A stretch of 12,072 nt of DNA from the NCBI GenBank assembly GCA_964422615.1, contig CAYRBJ010000044.1, positions 1 to 12,072 on the forward strand, given 5' to 3'. The notes below the pieces were generated by a model. That model made no database searches. It was not told the origin of the DNA and saw only the letters and a list, made by a program, of their open reading frames with translations. The position numbers and the translations under genes are program-made. The stretch is from DATLWN01 sp964422615 (GTDB lineage: Bacteria > Pseudomonadota > Zetaproteobacteria > Mariprofundales > Mariprofundaceae). Below, piece after piece: positions 4,256 through 12,072 of the stretch (the first letter of the stretch is position 1; each line of letters begins with the position of its first letter).

Positions 4256-5458
4256 TCAGGCCTCGGTATGGCGCACGCGCACGCGCCCGCCGTCCCTGAC
4301 CTTGTCGTCGGGGTGGATGATCACCTGCTCGCCCGCCTTGATCCCCTGCAGCACCTCGGCCTTCAGGCCGTTGCGATGGCCGAGTTTGACGGGCCGCAGC
4401 TGCGCCCGCCCGTCCCGCACCACGAAGGCGGCCCAGCCGCCGTTGTGGCGGAACAGGGCGCTGGCCGGTATCTGCAGCACGTCGGCACCTTCCCATACCA
4501 CGAACTTCGTCTCCACCCGGTAGCCGTCGCCCAGGCGCTGCCAGAGCCGGCGCGGCGAGGTGAAGTCGACGATCACGTGCACGCGCTGCTCCTCCACCCC
4601 CAGTGCCGACACCTTGGTGTAGCCGGCAGGCTCCACCACGCGCACCACGCCCTGCAGCGGCTTGTCGCCGCCCCAGTGCTCGATGATCACCCGTGATTTG
4701 GGGACGATCCTCACGGCGTCGGTGGAGAGCAGTTCCACATCCACCTCCAGCGCCTCGGGATCGCCGATATCGAGCAGCGGCTGCCCGGCCTGCACCGTAC
4801 CCTCGCTTTCGTGTTCCACCTTCAGCACCCTGGCTGCCACCGGGGCGCGCACGTCCATGGTCTCGGCCGCCTTGCCCGCCTGCAGGGCCTCGCTACGGGT
4901 CAGGGCCGCGCGGGCGGAATCCAGCTCGAAGCGGGCCACGTTGACCTGGTGTGCGGCGGCGCGCTGGCTGGCCTCGCTGCGGCTGACGTTGGTGCGCGCC
5001 TGGTCCATGGCGGACTGGGACAGGAAATTCTCCTGGGCGAGCTTGTCGGCCCGTTGCAGCTCCTTTCGCGCCAGCTGGGCGTCGGCGGTGGCGGCGCGCG
5101 CGTTCTCACGGGCGGCGGCAAGCTTGGCCTCGGCGGCGCTGACCTGGGCGCGCGCCTGGGCGCGGCGGCGCGGGTCCAGGGCGTCGGAGCGGGCGGGCTC
5201 CAGCACCGCCAGCACCTGGCCCTTGGCGACCGCGTCGCCCACCTTCAGCCCGATGCGCCGGACATAGCCGGTCATCGGGGCGGTGATGACGTAACGGTCC
5301 ATCACCCGCGTGACGCCTTCCTCCTCCACGGTCACCGCCATGGGTCCCTTGCCGGCGACGGCGATGTCCACCGGCACGGGGCGGGGCAAAAAGCCGTACA
5401 CCAGGCCGGCGACCACCAGCAGGCCCAGAAGCAGGATACCGAGACGTCCGCGTTTCAT
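4256..5458 (-). CDS. HlyD/MacA-type periplasmic adaptor of ABC exporter
   Basis: A 400-residue membrane fusion protein that would link the ABC permease encoded upstream to an outer-membrane channel. One N-terminal membrane anchor (residues 6-24) is followed by the first lipoyl half (YVITAPMTGYVRRIGLKVGDAVAKGQVLAVLEP, 56-88). A long Ala/Arg/Glu-rich alpha-helical hairpin (about 95-197) contains the classic ENFLSQSAMDQA turn. The second lipoyl half (DVRAPVAARVLKVEHESEG...GQPLLDIGDP, 202-234) leads into the beta-barrel and membrane-proximal domains. ATG 5458 is 12 bases after the permease stop codon, with a GGGG stretch upstream. It is the last gene of a three-gene operon; no TolC-like gene is visible. 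The cargo is unknown. Confidence 0.92.
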   Translation of the reverse strand: MKRGRLGILLLGLLVVAGLVYGFLPRPVPVDIAVAGKGPMAVTVEEEGVTRVMDRYVITAPMTGYVRRIGLKVGDAVAKGQVLAVLEPARSDALDPRRRAQARAQVSAAEAKLAAARENARAATADAQLARKELQRADKLAQENFLSQSAMDQARTNVSRSEASQRAAAHQVNVARFELDSARAALTRSEALQAGKAAETMDVRAPVAARVLKVEHESEGTVQAGQPLLDIGDPEALEVDVELLSTDAVRIVPKSRVIIEHWGGDKPLQGVVRVVEPAGYTKVSALGVEEQRVHVIVDFTSPRRLWQRLGDGYRVETKFVVWEGADVLQIPASALFRHNGGWAAFVVRDGRAQLRPVKLGHRNGLKAEVLQGIKAGEQVIIHPDDKVRDGGRVRVRHTEA

Positions 5459-5470
5459 CCGTCTACCCCG

Positions 5471-7836
5471 TCATTCCCTGGTCTTCAGCACCGCCACCAG
5501 GTCCAGCCTTCCCAGCCGGCGCCAGATCAGCAGGCCGGAAAGCAGGGCGGAGACGATGACCACCGTCGCGCCCATGGCGAAGTTGCCGGGTTCGACGATC
5601 AGCGGCAGGCGGTACAGATCGCTCTCGAAGGCCAGCACCAGGATGCCGGTCAGGCCGATGCCCACCAGAAAGCCGACCGGCACGGCGGCCAGGGTCAGCG
5701 TCGCCAGCTCGCCCAGCAGGATGTAGGCGATCTCGGCGCGGGTGAAGCCCAGCACCCGGAGGCTGGCCAGTTCGCGCCCCCGTTCCGACAGGGCGATGCG
5801 GGCGTTGTTGTAGACCACGCCGAAGCCGATGGATCCCGCGAGCAGTGTGGCGACCATGTTATAAAATAGCACGAACTCGCCGATGGTGTCGTAGAAGCTC
5901 TTGACGGCCGAGGTGTTGGCCACCATGCCCAGCACCCGCGGCCGTGCAAGCAGCTCGTCGTAGACCTGCTGCTCGGCGCCGGGCTTGATGCCCAGGTAGG
6001 CGCCGGAAACCACGTTGCCCTCGTGCATCATGGCATTGAGCGAGTCCTGCCGCATGTAGGCGGAGACGCCCAGGTACTGTTTGGTGATGGCCAGCACCGG
6101 CACCTGCCGCACCGGGCGCTTGCCTTCCAGCACCTTCACCGTCAGCAGTTGCCCGGGTTTGATGTGCAGGATGCGGGTGGCCAGGTAAGCGGTGAGCACC
6201 ACGCCGCCCGGCGGTACGTGGATCGGGTGCTGGCGGGCATCCAGGGCTCGGTGCAGCCGGCCCTCGGGCTGGATACCGTACAGGGCCGTGCGGTAACGGT
6301 GGTGGTGGAAGCTCAGGATCACGGGCACGTCGCGGAAGCCCTCCACGCGCCGTACCCCGGGCAGCGCCTGCAGCTCGTGCAGCGCCTTGCCCGAGGTGGG
6401 GTCGATGAAGGTGACGGCCAGATCCTCGCGCCATGCCTGGTGGAACTGCACATCCACCATGAAGTCGATGGCCTGTTTCTGGTAGTTGCCCACCATCATC
6501 AGGGCGCAGGCGCAGGCGATGCCGAACACGGTCAGCAGCGATTTCACCGGCCGGCGCTCGATGTGGCGCAGGATCATGCGCGACGGCTGGGCGAACCATC
6601 GCTGCAGGCCGATGCGTTCGATGATGGTGGCCCGGTACACCGCCGGCGCTTCCGGCAGCATGCCTTCGGCCGGGGGCAGGCGGATGGCCCGGTTGACGCC
6701 GAACAGGGTGCCGCTGACCCCGGCGAACAGGCTGACCGCCAGGGCGATCAGGATGACGCCGGGTGGCAGCACGAAATCCAGGTAGGGGAAGCGATAGAAC
6801 TGCATGTACACGTCGGCCAGGCTTTTGCCGAACCAGGCGCCCAGCGCCACGCCCGCCGCCACCCCGATCAGGGTCATCACCATCACCAGCTTCACGTAAT
6901 GCCAGCCGATGGCCAGGTTGCCGTAGCCGAAGGCCTTGAGGGTGGCGATCTGCTCGCGCTGGGTGGCGACCAGGCGGCTGACCACCACGTTCAGCAGGAA
7001 GGCCGCCACCCCGAGGAAGATGGCCGGAAACACGGTGGCCATGGTCTGCAGCTGCTTCAGCTCCTCGTCGAGGAAGCGGTTGGAGAACTGGTCCTTGCGC
7101 CCGTAGGCGCCGGTCCCCCCGTAGGCGGCGAGCACCGTATCCACCCTGTCGATCACATCCTGCTCCCTGGCGCCCGGGGAGAGGGTCAGGGCGACGTCGT
7201 TGAAGGCGCCCTGCATGTTGTAGGCGGCGGCCAGCGTATGCCGGCTCATCCACAGCACGCCGTAACGCGCGAAGTCCGGGAACATGGCGCCCGGGGCGAT
7301 CTGGTAGACGAACTCCGGCGACAGCGCCACGCCGACGATGGTCAGACGCTTGCGCTTGCCGTTGATGATGGCGGCCATCGTATCCCCCGGCTCGAGGTGG
7401 TGGGCATCGGCGTAGGTGTCGGAGAGCACCACCTCGTCCGGGCTGTGGGGGCGCACCATGCGCCCTCGCTGCAGATGCAGGGTGTTCAGTACCGGTTCGC
7501 CGTTGTCCGGCAGCGACAGCAGCAGCCCGGTCATCGGTTTGTCATAGTCCGGCAGCTCCAGCTTCACCCCGGCCACCACCCGCGTCTCCACCCGCTGCAC
7601 GCCGGGGATGGCCGCCAGGCGCGCCGCCACCGGCTCGGGGGCGCGCTTCAGGCTGGCGAACACCTGGGCGAACCTGAATTCGCGGTAGAAATGCTCGCGC
7701 GTGCCGGACAGGGAGTCGTAGGTGGACAGCGACATCACCAGCGTGGCCACGCCGCCCATGATCACCGCCGCGATGGCCAGCACCTGGCCGCGCATGTACC
7801 AGAGGTCGCGGAACAGCTTGATGTTCAGCGCGCGCA

Positions 7837-7837
<1 letters not shown>
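5471..7837 (-). CDS. ABC transporter permease with two FtsX domains
   Basis: A 788-residue inner-membrane protein of the FtsX/LolE/MacB superfamily, in the long form with two FtsX cores. First helix at 16-38, a large periplasmic domain to about 262, then three helices (about 266-287, 315-335, 360-382) forming the first FtsX core with the VATQREQIATLKAFGYG coupling motif. A second unit starts near 432 (helix 432-450), followed by another periplasmic domain and the final core at about 665-780 with ALSERGRELASLRVLGFTRAEI. Proteins of this design move lipids, peptides or other envelope substrates rather than importing small solutes. ATG 7837 overlaps the ATPase stop codon by one base (TAATG), so translation is likely coupled. 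Confidence 0.92.
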
Positions 7838-8607
<770 letters not shown>

Positions 8608-8621
8608 GCGCGTCGGGTTTC

Positions 8622-8666
8622 TCAGCCCCCGCCAGCCCGGCAGGCGTCTGTGCTTGTCCGCATCAT
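8622..8666 (-). CDS. Possible 14-codon leader peptide before ABC operon
   Basis: ATG-ATG at 8666 follows GGAGGG with 2-3 bases between, the best ribosome site in this stretch, and opens a 14-codon frame (MMRTSTDACRAGGG) ending in TGA at 8624-8622. The ATPase ATG follows 14 bases later without a good SD of its own. It could couple translation or act as a leader; it could also be chance. No homologue is recognised. Confidence 0.25.
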   Translation of the reverse strand: MMRTSTDACRAGGG

Positions 8667-8689
8667 CTGCCCTCCATGTACTCAAGATG

Positions 8690-8695
8690 ACTATA
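8690..8695 (-). promoter_or_regulatory. Possible -10 box of the ABC operon
   Basis: TATAGT on the minus strand matches TATAAT at five of six positions and would start transcription near 8683, some 76 bases before the ATPase ATG. No good -35 is seen at 16-18 bp. Confidence 0.35.
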
Positions 8696-8796
8696 GACCA
8701 AGCAGATGCGGGAGCCTTGTCGCCAGGGCGATCAAGGGCGGGCTTTGCCGCGGCGGCACGGCATGGCCGTTGTCCGAATGATGGAAAACAGGCAGC

Positions 8797-8823
8797 AAAA
8801 AGGCGCCACCCAACGGTGGCGCC
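8797..8823 (-). terminator. Rho-independent terminator of the beta-propeller gene
   Basis: GGCGCCACC (8802-8810) and GGTGGCGCC (8815-8823) form a perfect 9-bp stem with a 4-base loop. On the minus strand it is followed by TTTTT (8801-8797), 35 bases past the stop codon of the gene at 8859. Confidence 0.9.
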
Positions 8824-8858
8824 TCCGCTTCGTCATGGTGCCCCGCCGGCAGCGGGGA

Positions 8859-10016
8859 TCAGCGCATGTTGCCCGTGTGCCCCAGCGAATAGCGCCCGGG
8901 CTGCGGCCATACGGTCAGGCCGTGCGGCTCCTTGCCGACCTTGATGATATGCACGGCACCGCTGGTGGTGTCGATGGCATAGACGACGTTGTCATAGCGG
9001 CCGGACAGCCACAGGGTCTTGCCGTCGGCACTGACGTTGCCCATGTCCGGGCTGCCGCCGCCGGGGATCGGCCAGGTGGCCACGACCTTCTGCGTGGCGA
9101 AGTCGATCACCGAGACGCTGCCCTTGCCATGCGGCCGGCCCGGGATGCGGTGCGAACCGCGGTTGGTCACGTAAAGCCTGGTGCCGTCGCGGCTCGGGTA
9201 CAGCCCGTGCGTGCCGACGCCGGTGTGGATGAAGCCGATCTGCTTCAGGTGCACGCCGTCGACGAGTTCCACCCCGTCGGCCAGCATGTCCGCCACATAG
9301 AACACCTTGCCGTCGGGCGAGACGCGCACGTCCTGCGGCATGTGATGCTTGCCCAGGTTCAGGTAGCCGACGACCCTGTGATGCACCATGTCGACCTTGG
9401 CCAGCCGGTGGTTGATCTCGCAGGTGAACAGGGCGTAGCGCCCGTCGATCGAGAAATCGGCATGATTGATGCCCAGGCAATGGTGCACCGAGATGCTGTA
9501 TTGCTTGGCCATGGTATGCGGATCGCGGAAATCCAGCTTGGCCAGCGCCTCGGCCACGACGATGGCCGACTTGCCGTCCGGCGTGAAGTACATGTTGTAC
9601 GGATCCTCCACCGGGATCGTCTTGCCGGGCTTGCCGGTCAGCGGATCGATCGGGGTCAGGCTGCCGTCGGAAGGCTTGTAGCCGTTGTTGTTGACCCACA
9701 GCGTGTGCAGGTCATACGAGGGGACGATGTGCTGCGGGAAGTGACCGACGGGGAACTTGTCGATCACCTTGTACGTCTTCGGATCGATGACGTAGACATC
9801 GTTGGAGCGGATGTTGGGCACGTATACCCGGTACAGGGCTCCCTTGACGGCGGGGCTGAAATCATTGGCGCCCGCGTCGCTGTAAAGATTGTGAGGGTTC
9901 GTGACCGGCGGCATGCCGGGCACGGTATCGATAGGCGCCGCGGATGCGACATTGCCGACGCCCAGGGCGCCGGCCAATACAACCAGGCGCAAGACATGAC
10001 GAAAACGAATGGACAT
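8859..10016 (-). CDS. Exported YVTN/YncE-like beta-propeller protein
   Basis: A 385-residue protein with a signal peptide (residues 1-26, ending NVASA-AP), so probably periplasmic. The body is a run of blades of the YVTN type: YRVYVPNIRSNDVYVIDPKTYKVIDKFPVG, YNMYFTPDGKSAIVV, HADFSIDGRYALFTCE, QDVRVSPDGKVFYVAD, HGLYPSRDGTRLYVTNRG, GSVSVIDFATQKVVATWPI, GNVSADGKTLWLSGRYDNVVYAIDTTSG. It is unusually rich in His (HHCLGINH, GKHHMPQ, MVHHRV), which might mean metal binding, but that is inference. YncE-like proteins have no settled biochemical role. Start ATG 10016 has GGAGG 5 bases ahead; this SD lies in a predicted hairpin. The gene stands alone between two terminator-bounded units. Confidence 0.85.
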   Translation of the reverse strand: MSIRFRHVLRLVVLAGALGVGNVASAAPIDTVPGMPPVTNPHNLYSDAGANDFSPAVKGALYRVYVPNIRSNDVYVIDPKTYKVIDKFPVGHFPQHIVPSYDLHTLWVNNNGYKPSDGSLTPIDPLTGKPGKTIPVEDPYNMYFTPDGKSAIVVAEALAKLDFRDPHTMAKQYSISVHHCLGINHADFSIDGRYALFTCEINHRLAKVDMVHHRVVGYLNLGKHHMPQDVRVSPDGKVFYVADMLADGVELVDGVHLKQIGFIHTGVGTHGLYPSRDGTRLYVTNRGSHRIPGRPHGKGSVSVIDFATQKVVATWPIPGGGSPDMGNVSADGKTLWLSGRYDNVVYAIDTTSGAVHIIKVGKEPHGLTVWPQPGRYSLGHTGNMR

Positions 10017-10020
10017 GTGA

Positions 10021-10040
10021 CCTCCGGTTATAAGCGGAGG
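10021..10040 (-). promoter_or_regulatory. Hairpin that masks the SD of the beta-propeller gene
   Basis: In the minus-strand mRNA, CCUCCG (10040-10035) pairs with CGGAGG (10026-10021) around an 8-base A/U-rich loop. The 3' arm contains the whole Shine-Dalgarno sequence, 4 bases before the ATG. It could reduce translation until opened by heat, a protein or an RNA. Confidence 0.5.
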
Positions 10041-10190
10041 GATAATCCGCGATTTGAAATCCGAAGTACAGAAAAAACGCGTGGGGCTGCGGGTCGGATT
10101 TCCACCATCCCGCCGCCCGGTAAACAGAGCAGTCCATCCATCGCTAATGACCGCCGGATTGCGATGAGCGCGGGCGCTATGACGGAAGGC

Positions 10191-10694
10191 TCAGGCCTTG
10201 TGGTTCGCCGCGCTGATCAGCGCCTGCATCACCAGCGTGCACAGCTCGATCTCGAAGTGGCGTTGCAGCCAGGTACGCACGCCATCCCCGCCGTTGAACA
10301 TGTTATGGCGGAAGCGGTAAGCCACGAACAGCAGCAGAAAGACCACGTCGGCCTTGGTCAGGGACTTGTAGTCGGTGTCGATCAGCTTCTTGAACTCCGC
10401 CGACTTCTCCTCGTGCATCAGCTCGCGGTAATTGGCCTCGTTGCGGTAGTGGTTGTGAAAAAATTCGGCGGCATTGGTGGTGCCGGGGGTTTCCAGGATC
10501 GTCAGGGCATCGGCACTCTGGGCGTAGGGGTGAATCCTGTCCGCGCTCAGCTTCCCTGCAAAGCATGTGGATTCGAGTATCGACGCGGCGAGCAGGAAAT
10601 ATACGGACAGCCTGTCCTGCAGCAGCACCGCCACCTCTTTTTCGTCCTGGCCAAGATACGAGGCGTACCAGCGATCAAACGGTATGTTGTCCAT
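10191..10694 (-). CDS. Uncharacterised alpha-helical protein
   Basis: A 167-residue protein that I do not recognise with confidence. It has no signal peptide and reads as mostly helical and cytosolic: amphipathic helices around 18-47 and 90-108, and a hydrophobic helix 113-127 (KADVVFLLLFVAYRF). The segment AYRFRHNMFNGG (125-136) resembles the R-N-N-x-F-H-G motif of some HEPN-like proteins, but the His expected in RX4-6H is Asn134 here. Start ATG 10694 is preferred over ATG 10730 because a GGGGGAG ribosome site lies just ahead. A perfect TATAAT on the minus strand (10777-10772) supplies a promoter. Single gene between the beta-propeller gene and the divergent rfaH-like gene. Confidence 0.7.
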   Translation of the reverse strand: MDNIPFDRWYASYLGQDEKEVAVLLQDRLSVYFLLAASILESTCFAGKLSADRIHPYAQSADALTILETPGTTNAAEFFHNHYRNEANYRELMHEEKSAEFKKLIDTDYKSLTKADVVFLLLFVAYRFRHNMFNGGDGVRTWLQRHFEIELCTLVMQALISAANHKA

Positions 10695-10771
10695 CGGTTC
10701 TCCCCCTCCCATCCATTGGGTATTTTTCATTGCCGGCGATCCGGATGCAGCCGGTCTGCAAGGTATTTACC

Positions 10772-10777
10772 ATTATA
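10772..10777 (-). promoter_or_regulatory. -10 box for the 10191-10694 gene
   Basis: TATAAT on the minus strand, a perfect consensus -10, places a start near 10765 and gives a leader of about 70 bases before ATG 10694. The -35 region (TGGCCG at 17 bp) is poor, so the promoter may need an activator. Confidence 0.5.
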
Positions 10778-10821
10778 GCCCATTGCCCGGTGACCGGCCA
10801 CGCGCTCCATCGGCTTCGGCA

Positions 10822-10859
10822 GGGTGCGATTTGCACCTTTGGCATGCTGGTCTACATTG
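10822..10859 (+). promoter_or_regulatory. Hairpin and possible promoter ahead of the rfaH-like gene
   Basis: The 288-base divergent region 10695-10982 holds little else. GGTGC (10823-10827) and GCACC (10833-10837) form a small hairpin. TTGCAC at 10832-10837 and TACATT at 10853-10858, about 15 bp apart, are a weak sigma-70-like pair pointing to the rfaH-like gene. Confidence 0.25.
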
Positions 10860-10982
10860 ATGCCAAGCCCAAGCGGCGACGGGTGCATTTTTCTCCCATT
10901 TGGGGGTGGAGCATGGGCGGGGAATCACTACACTCGGTTTAATCAGTGGGGGCTGCGATCGTCAGCCGCAATGGGGGGAGCG

Positions 10983-11498
10983 ATGGAAACAAGGACGTGG
11001 CATGCCATCCATACCCGTACCGGGCGCGAGATGGAGGCGCGGGCGCAGCTGCACAACCAGGGGTTCGAGGTCTACCTTCCTTTGGTGCTGCAGCGCATCT
11101 GTCATGCCCGCCGGGTCGACTGGCAGCCGCGATCCTTCCTGCCCGGTTATCTGTTCGTGCATCTGGCGGCGGACGAGCGGCGCTGGACGTCGATCCGCAG
11201 CACGCGCGGCGTGATCGGGCCGGTGCGCTTCGGGGCGCGGGTGCCGGTGATCGACAGGGCCGTGATCGAGGCCCTCAAGGCGCGCGAGGATGCCGATGGT
11301 TTCATCGCACTGACCGCCGGTGGACCCGAGGCACCGTTCCGCGCCGGGCAGCAGGTGCGCGTGCTGGACGGGGCCATGGCCGATCTGGAGGGGGTGTTCG
11401 CCTGCATGCGCGGCGAGGATCGGGCGCTGGTGTTCATGCAATTGCTGCAGCGGCAGGTACAGGTGAGCGTCGATGCGGCCCAACTGGTCGCGGCTTAG
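10983..11498 (+). CDS. rfaH: RfaH-like transcription antiterminator (NusG paralogue)
   Basis: A 171-residue NusG-family protein. The NGN domain (about 5-108) binds the RNA polymerase clamp helices; visible signatures are WHAIHTRTGREMEA, QGFEVYLPL and SFLPGYLFV. The KOW domain follows (about 118-170, FRAGQQVRVLDGAMADLEGVF). RfaH is recruited at ops sites in leader RNA/DNA and prevents pausing and Rho termination in long polysaccharide operons. The length matches RfaH (about 160-170) rather than housekeeping NusG, and the gene is not next to secE or rplK. Start ATG 10983 has GGGGGG-AG upstream; the frame is open further upstream but without conserved residues. The ops site 105 bases downstream strongly supports the RfaH role. 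Other specialised paralogues (LoaP, ActX) are alternatives. Confidence 0.88.
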   Translation: METRTWHAIHTRTGREMEARAQLHNQGFEVYLPLVLQRICHARRVDWQPRSFLPGYLFVHLAADERRWTSIRSTRGVIGPVRFGARVPVIDRAVIEALKAREDADGFIALTAGGPEAPFRAGQQVRVLDGAMADLEGVFACMRGEDRALVFMQLLQRQVQVSVDAAQLVAA

Positions 11499-11501
11499 GG
11501 C

Positions 11502-11547
11502 CCTGGTCTAGACTCGGACCAGGTGGGTGAACGCCCGGTCAACGGGC
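11502..11547 (+). other. Two hairpins after the rfaH-like gene
   Basis: CCTGGTC (11502-11508) pairs with GACCAGG (11517-11523), and GCCCG (11533-11537) with CGGGC (11543-11547). Neither is followed by a T-run, so they are not good intrinsic terminators; rfaH and the export gene may be cotranscribed. Confidence 0.5.
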
Positions 11548-11583
11548 TGTTGCCTAACAATTCCAGGGACATTACTTTGCTCG

Positions 11584-11613
11584 GGGTGCGGCGCACCCTG
11601 AGGGCGGTAGCGT
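11584..11613 (+). promoter_or_regulatory. ops element with an upstream hairpin
   Basis: GGCGGTAGCGT at 11603-11613 is identical to the core of the E. coli ops (operon polarity suppressor) sequence, which pauses RNA polymerase and recruits RfaH through the exposed non-template strand. Four bases upstream, GGGTGC (11584-11589) and GCACCC (11593-11598) form a perfect 6-bp hairpin that could form in the RNA exit channel while polymerase sits at ops. It is 40 bases upstream of the export gene start and 105 bases after the rfaH-like stop. The rest of a JUMPstart sequence is not clearly seen. Confidence 0.85.
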
Positions 11614-11653
11614 ACCTGCATGCGGATGGTGGGATGTCAACGGAGGGGATCGT

Positions 11654-12072
11654 TTGAAAAAGCCTGAGATGCGTTTTGCCGCCTGGCCCGATCACCAACG
11701 CTTGTTGCGTGGGTGCGGGCTGATGCTGGTGGTGTTGATCGCCTATATGATGACTCCGGCGCCGGCGATGGCGGAGGGCCTGACGGCGACGCAGATCCAG
11801 CAGGCCGCGACGAACATGACGCCGGCCCAGCTCCAACAGGCGACGGCGAACCTGTCCCCGGAGCAGAAGGCCAGGCTTTCGGGGCTGCTCGGGACAGGCG
11901 GCGGCGCCGGCAGTCAGGGGAGCGTGGCGCCGCAGCAGAACCTGTCCGCCGACGAGCAGGCGGCGCTGGCCCAGCCGCCGAAACCGCTGCCGACCAGCCG
12001 CATCGAGCAGTCCTTCACCGAGCGCCTGCAGGAGATCGCCCCCGCATCCATTCAGCCCGAGACCTCGGTCGG
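11654..12072 (+). CDS. N-terminus of secreted, probable polysaccharide export protein
   Basis: The open frame runs off the right edge; 139 codons are visible. The start is a TTG at 11654, with GGAGG 7 bases upstream; the in-frame ATG at 11669 is too far from that site. A signal peptide (hydrophobic 22-34, cleavage after APAMA at residue 40) sends it to the periplasm or outer membrane. Residues 43-80 carry degenerate 13-residue helical units beginning LTATQIQQA, MTPAQLQQA and LSPEQKARL, followed by a Gly-rich and Gln/Pro-rich linker and SRIEQSFTERLQ. I recall this style of N-terminus from Wza-type SLBB export proteins of exopolysaccharide operons. The conserved Poly_export and SLBB domains would lie beyond the window, so the call rests on the ops context and the N-terminus. 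Confidence 0.6.
   Translation, partial: MKKPEMRFAAWPDHQRLLRGCGLMLVVLIAYMMTPAPAMAEGLTATQIQQAATNMTPAQLQQATANLSPEQKARLSGLLGTGGGAGSQGSVAPQQNLSADEQAALAQPPKPLPTSRIEQSFTERLQEIAPASIQPETSV

Noticed and set aside
8706..10778. Plus-strand open frame of 690 codons opposite the beta-propeller and the 10191-10694 gene
   Set aside because: It crosses two genes, a terminator and the SD hairpin, has no ribosome site and no recognisable domain, and its composition is that of an antisense shadow.
10824..10982. Upstream extension of the rfaH-like frame
   Set aside because: No ribosome site, and the residues do not resemble the NusG family; ATG 10983 has a strong G-rich SD and begins at the conserved WHAIHTRTG block.

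Overview
The window is high-GC bacterial DNA, most likely from a gammaproteobacterium. The pointers are an RfaH-type NusG paralogue next to a textbook ops sequence (GGCGGTAGCGT), an elongator tRNA-Met with encoded CCA, GGAGG-type ribosome binding sites, and rho-independent terminators. It is draft or scaffolded sequence: a run of 100 N sits at 3487-3586. No genus can be named from the sequence alone.

Layout. (1) 1-1281: the C-terminal three quarters of a DHA2 (EmrB/QacA) drug exporter, then tRNA-Met(CAT) with its own promoter and terminator. (2) 1354-4230: a patchwork of small and partly broken genes. Its two ends are formed by a duplicated ~520-bp module holding a small IsdG-like heme monooxygenase gene (minus strand), a bidirectional terminator and a conserved non-coding element on the plus strand. 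The first copy is intact. The second has lost its start codon region. Between them lie a GNAT acetyltransferase that seems to lack an internal segment, a secreted peptidoglycan-binding protein, a membrane protein that looks 3'-truncated, and a UBP-type zinc-finger protein interrupted by the N run. (3) 4256-8607: a minus-strand operon of ABC ATPase, FtsX-type permease and HlyD-type adaptor, tightly spaced. (4) 8859-10016: an exported YVTN/YncE-like beta-propeller protein whose Shine-Dalgarno sequence can fold into a hairpin. (5) 10191-10694: an unrecognised helical cytosolic protein. (6) 10983-12072: an RfaH-like antiterminator gene, an ops-bearing leader, and the start of a secreted protein that is probably the first gene of an exopolysaccharide export operon.

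How the parts work together. The best supported regulatory unit is the last one: the RfaH-like protein would load at the ops site at 11603-11613, directly upstream of the export gene, so regulator and target lie side by side. The least explained structure is the duplicated non-coding element at about 1399-1504 and 3759-3867. In both copies a stem with a bulged C closes a long C/U-rich loop rich in anti-Shine-Dalgarno CCUCC motifs, followed by a terminator hairpin. It could be a pair of sibling small RNAs; the opposite strand of the loop is a canonical G-quadruplex motif. This is the best candidate for an undescribed element, but the RNA is predicted, not shown.
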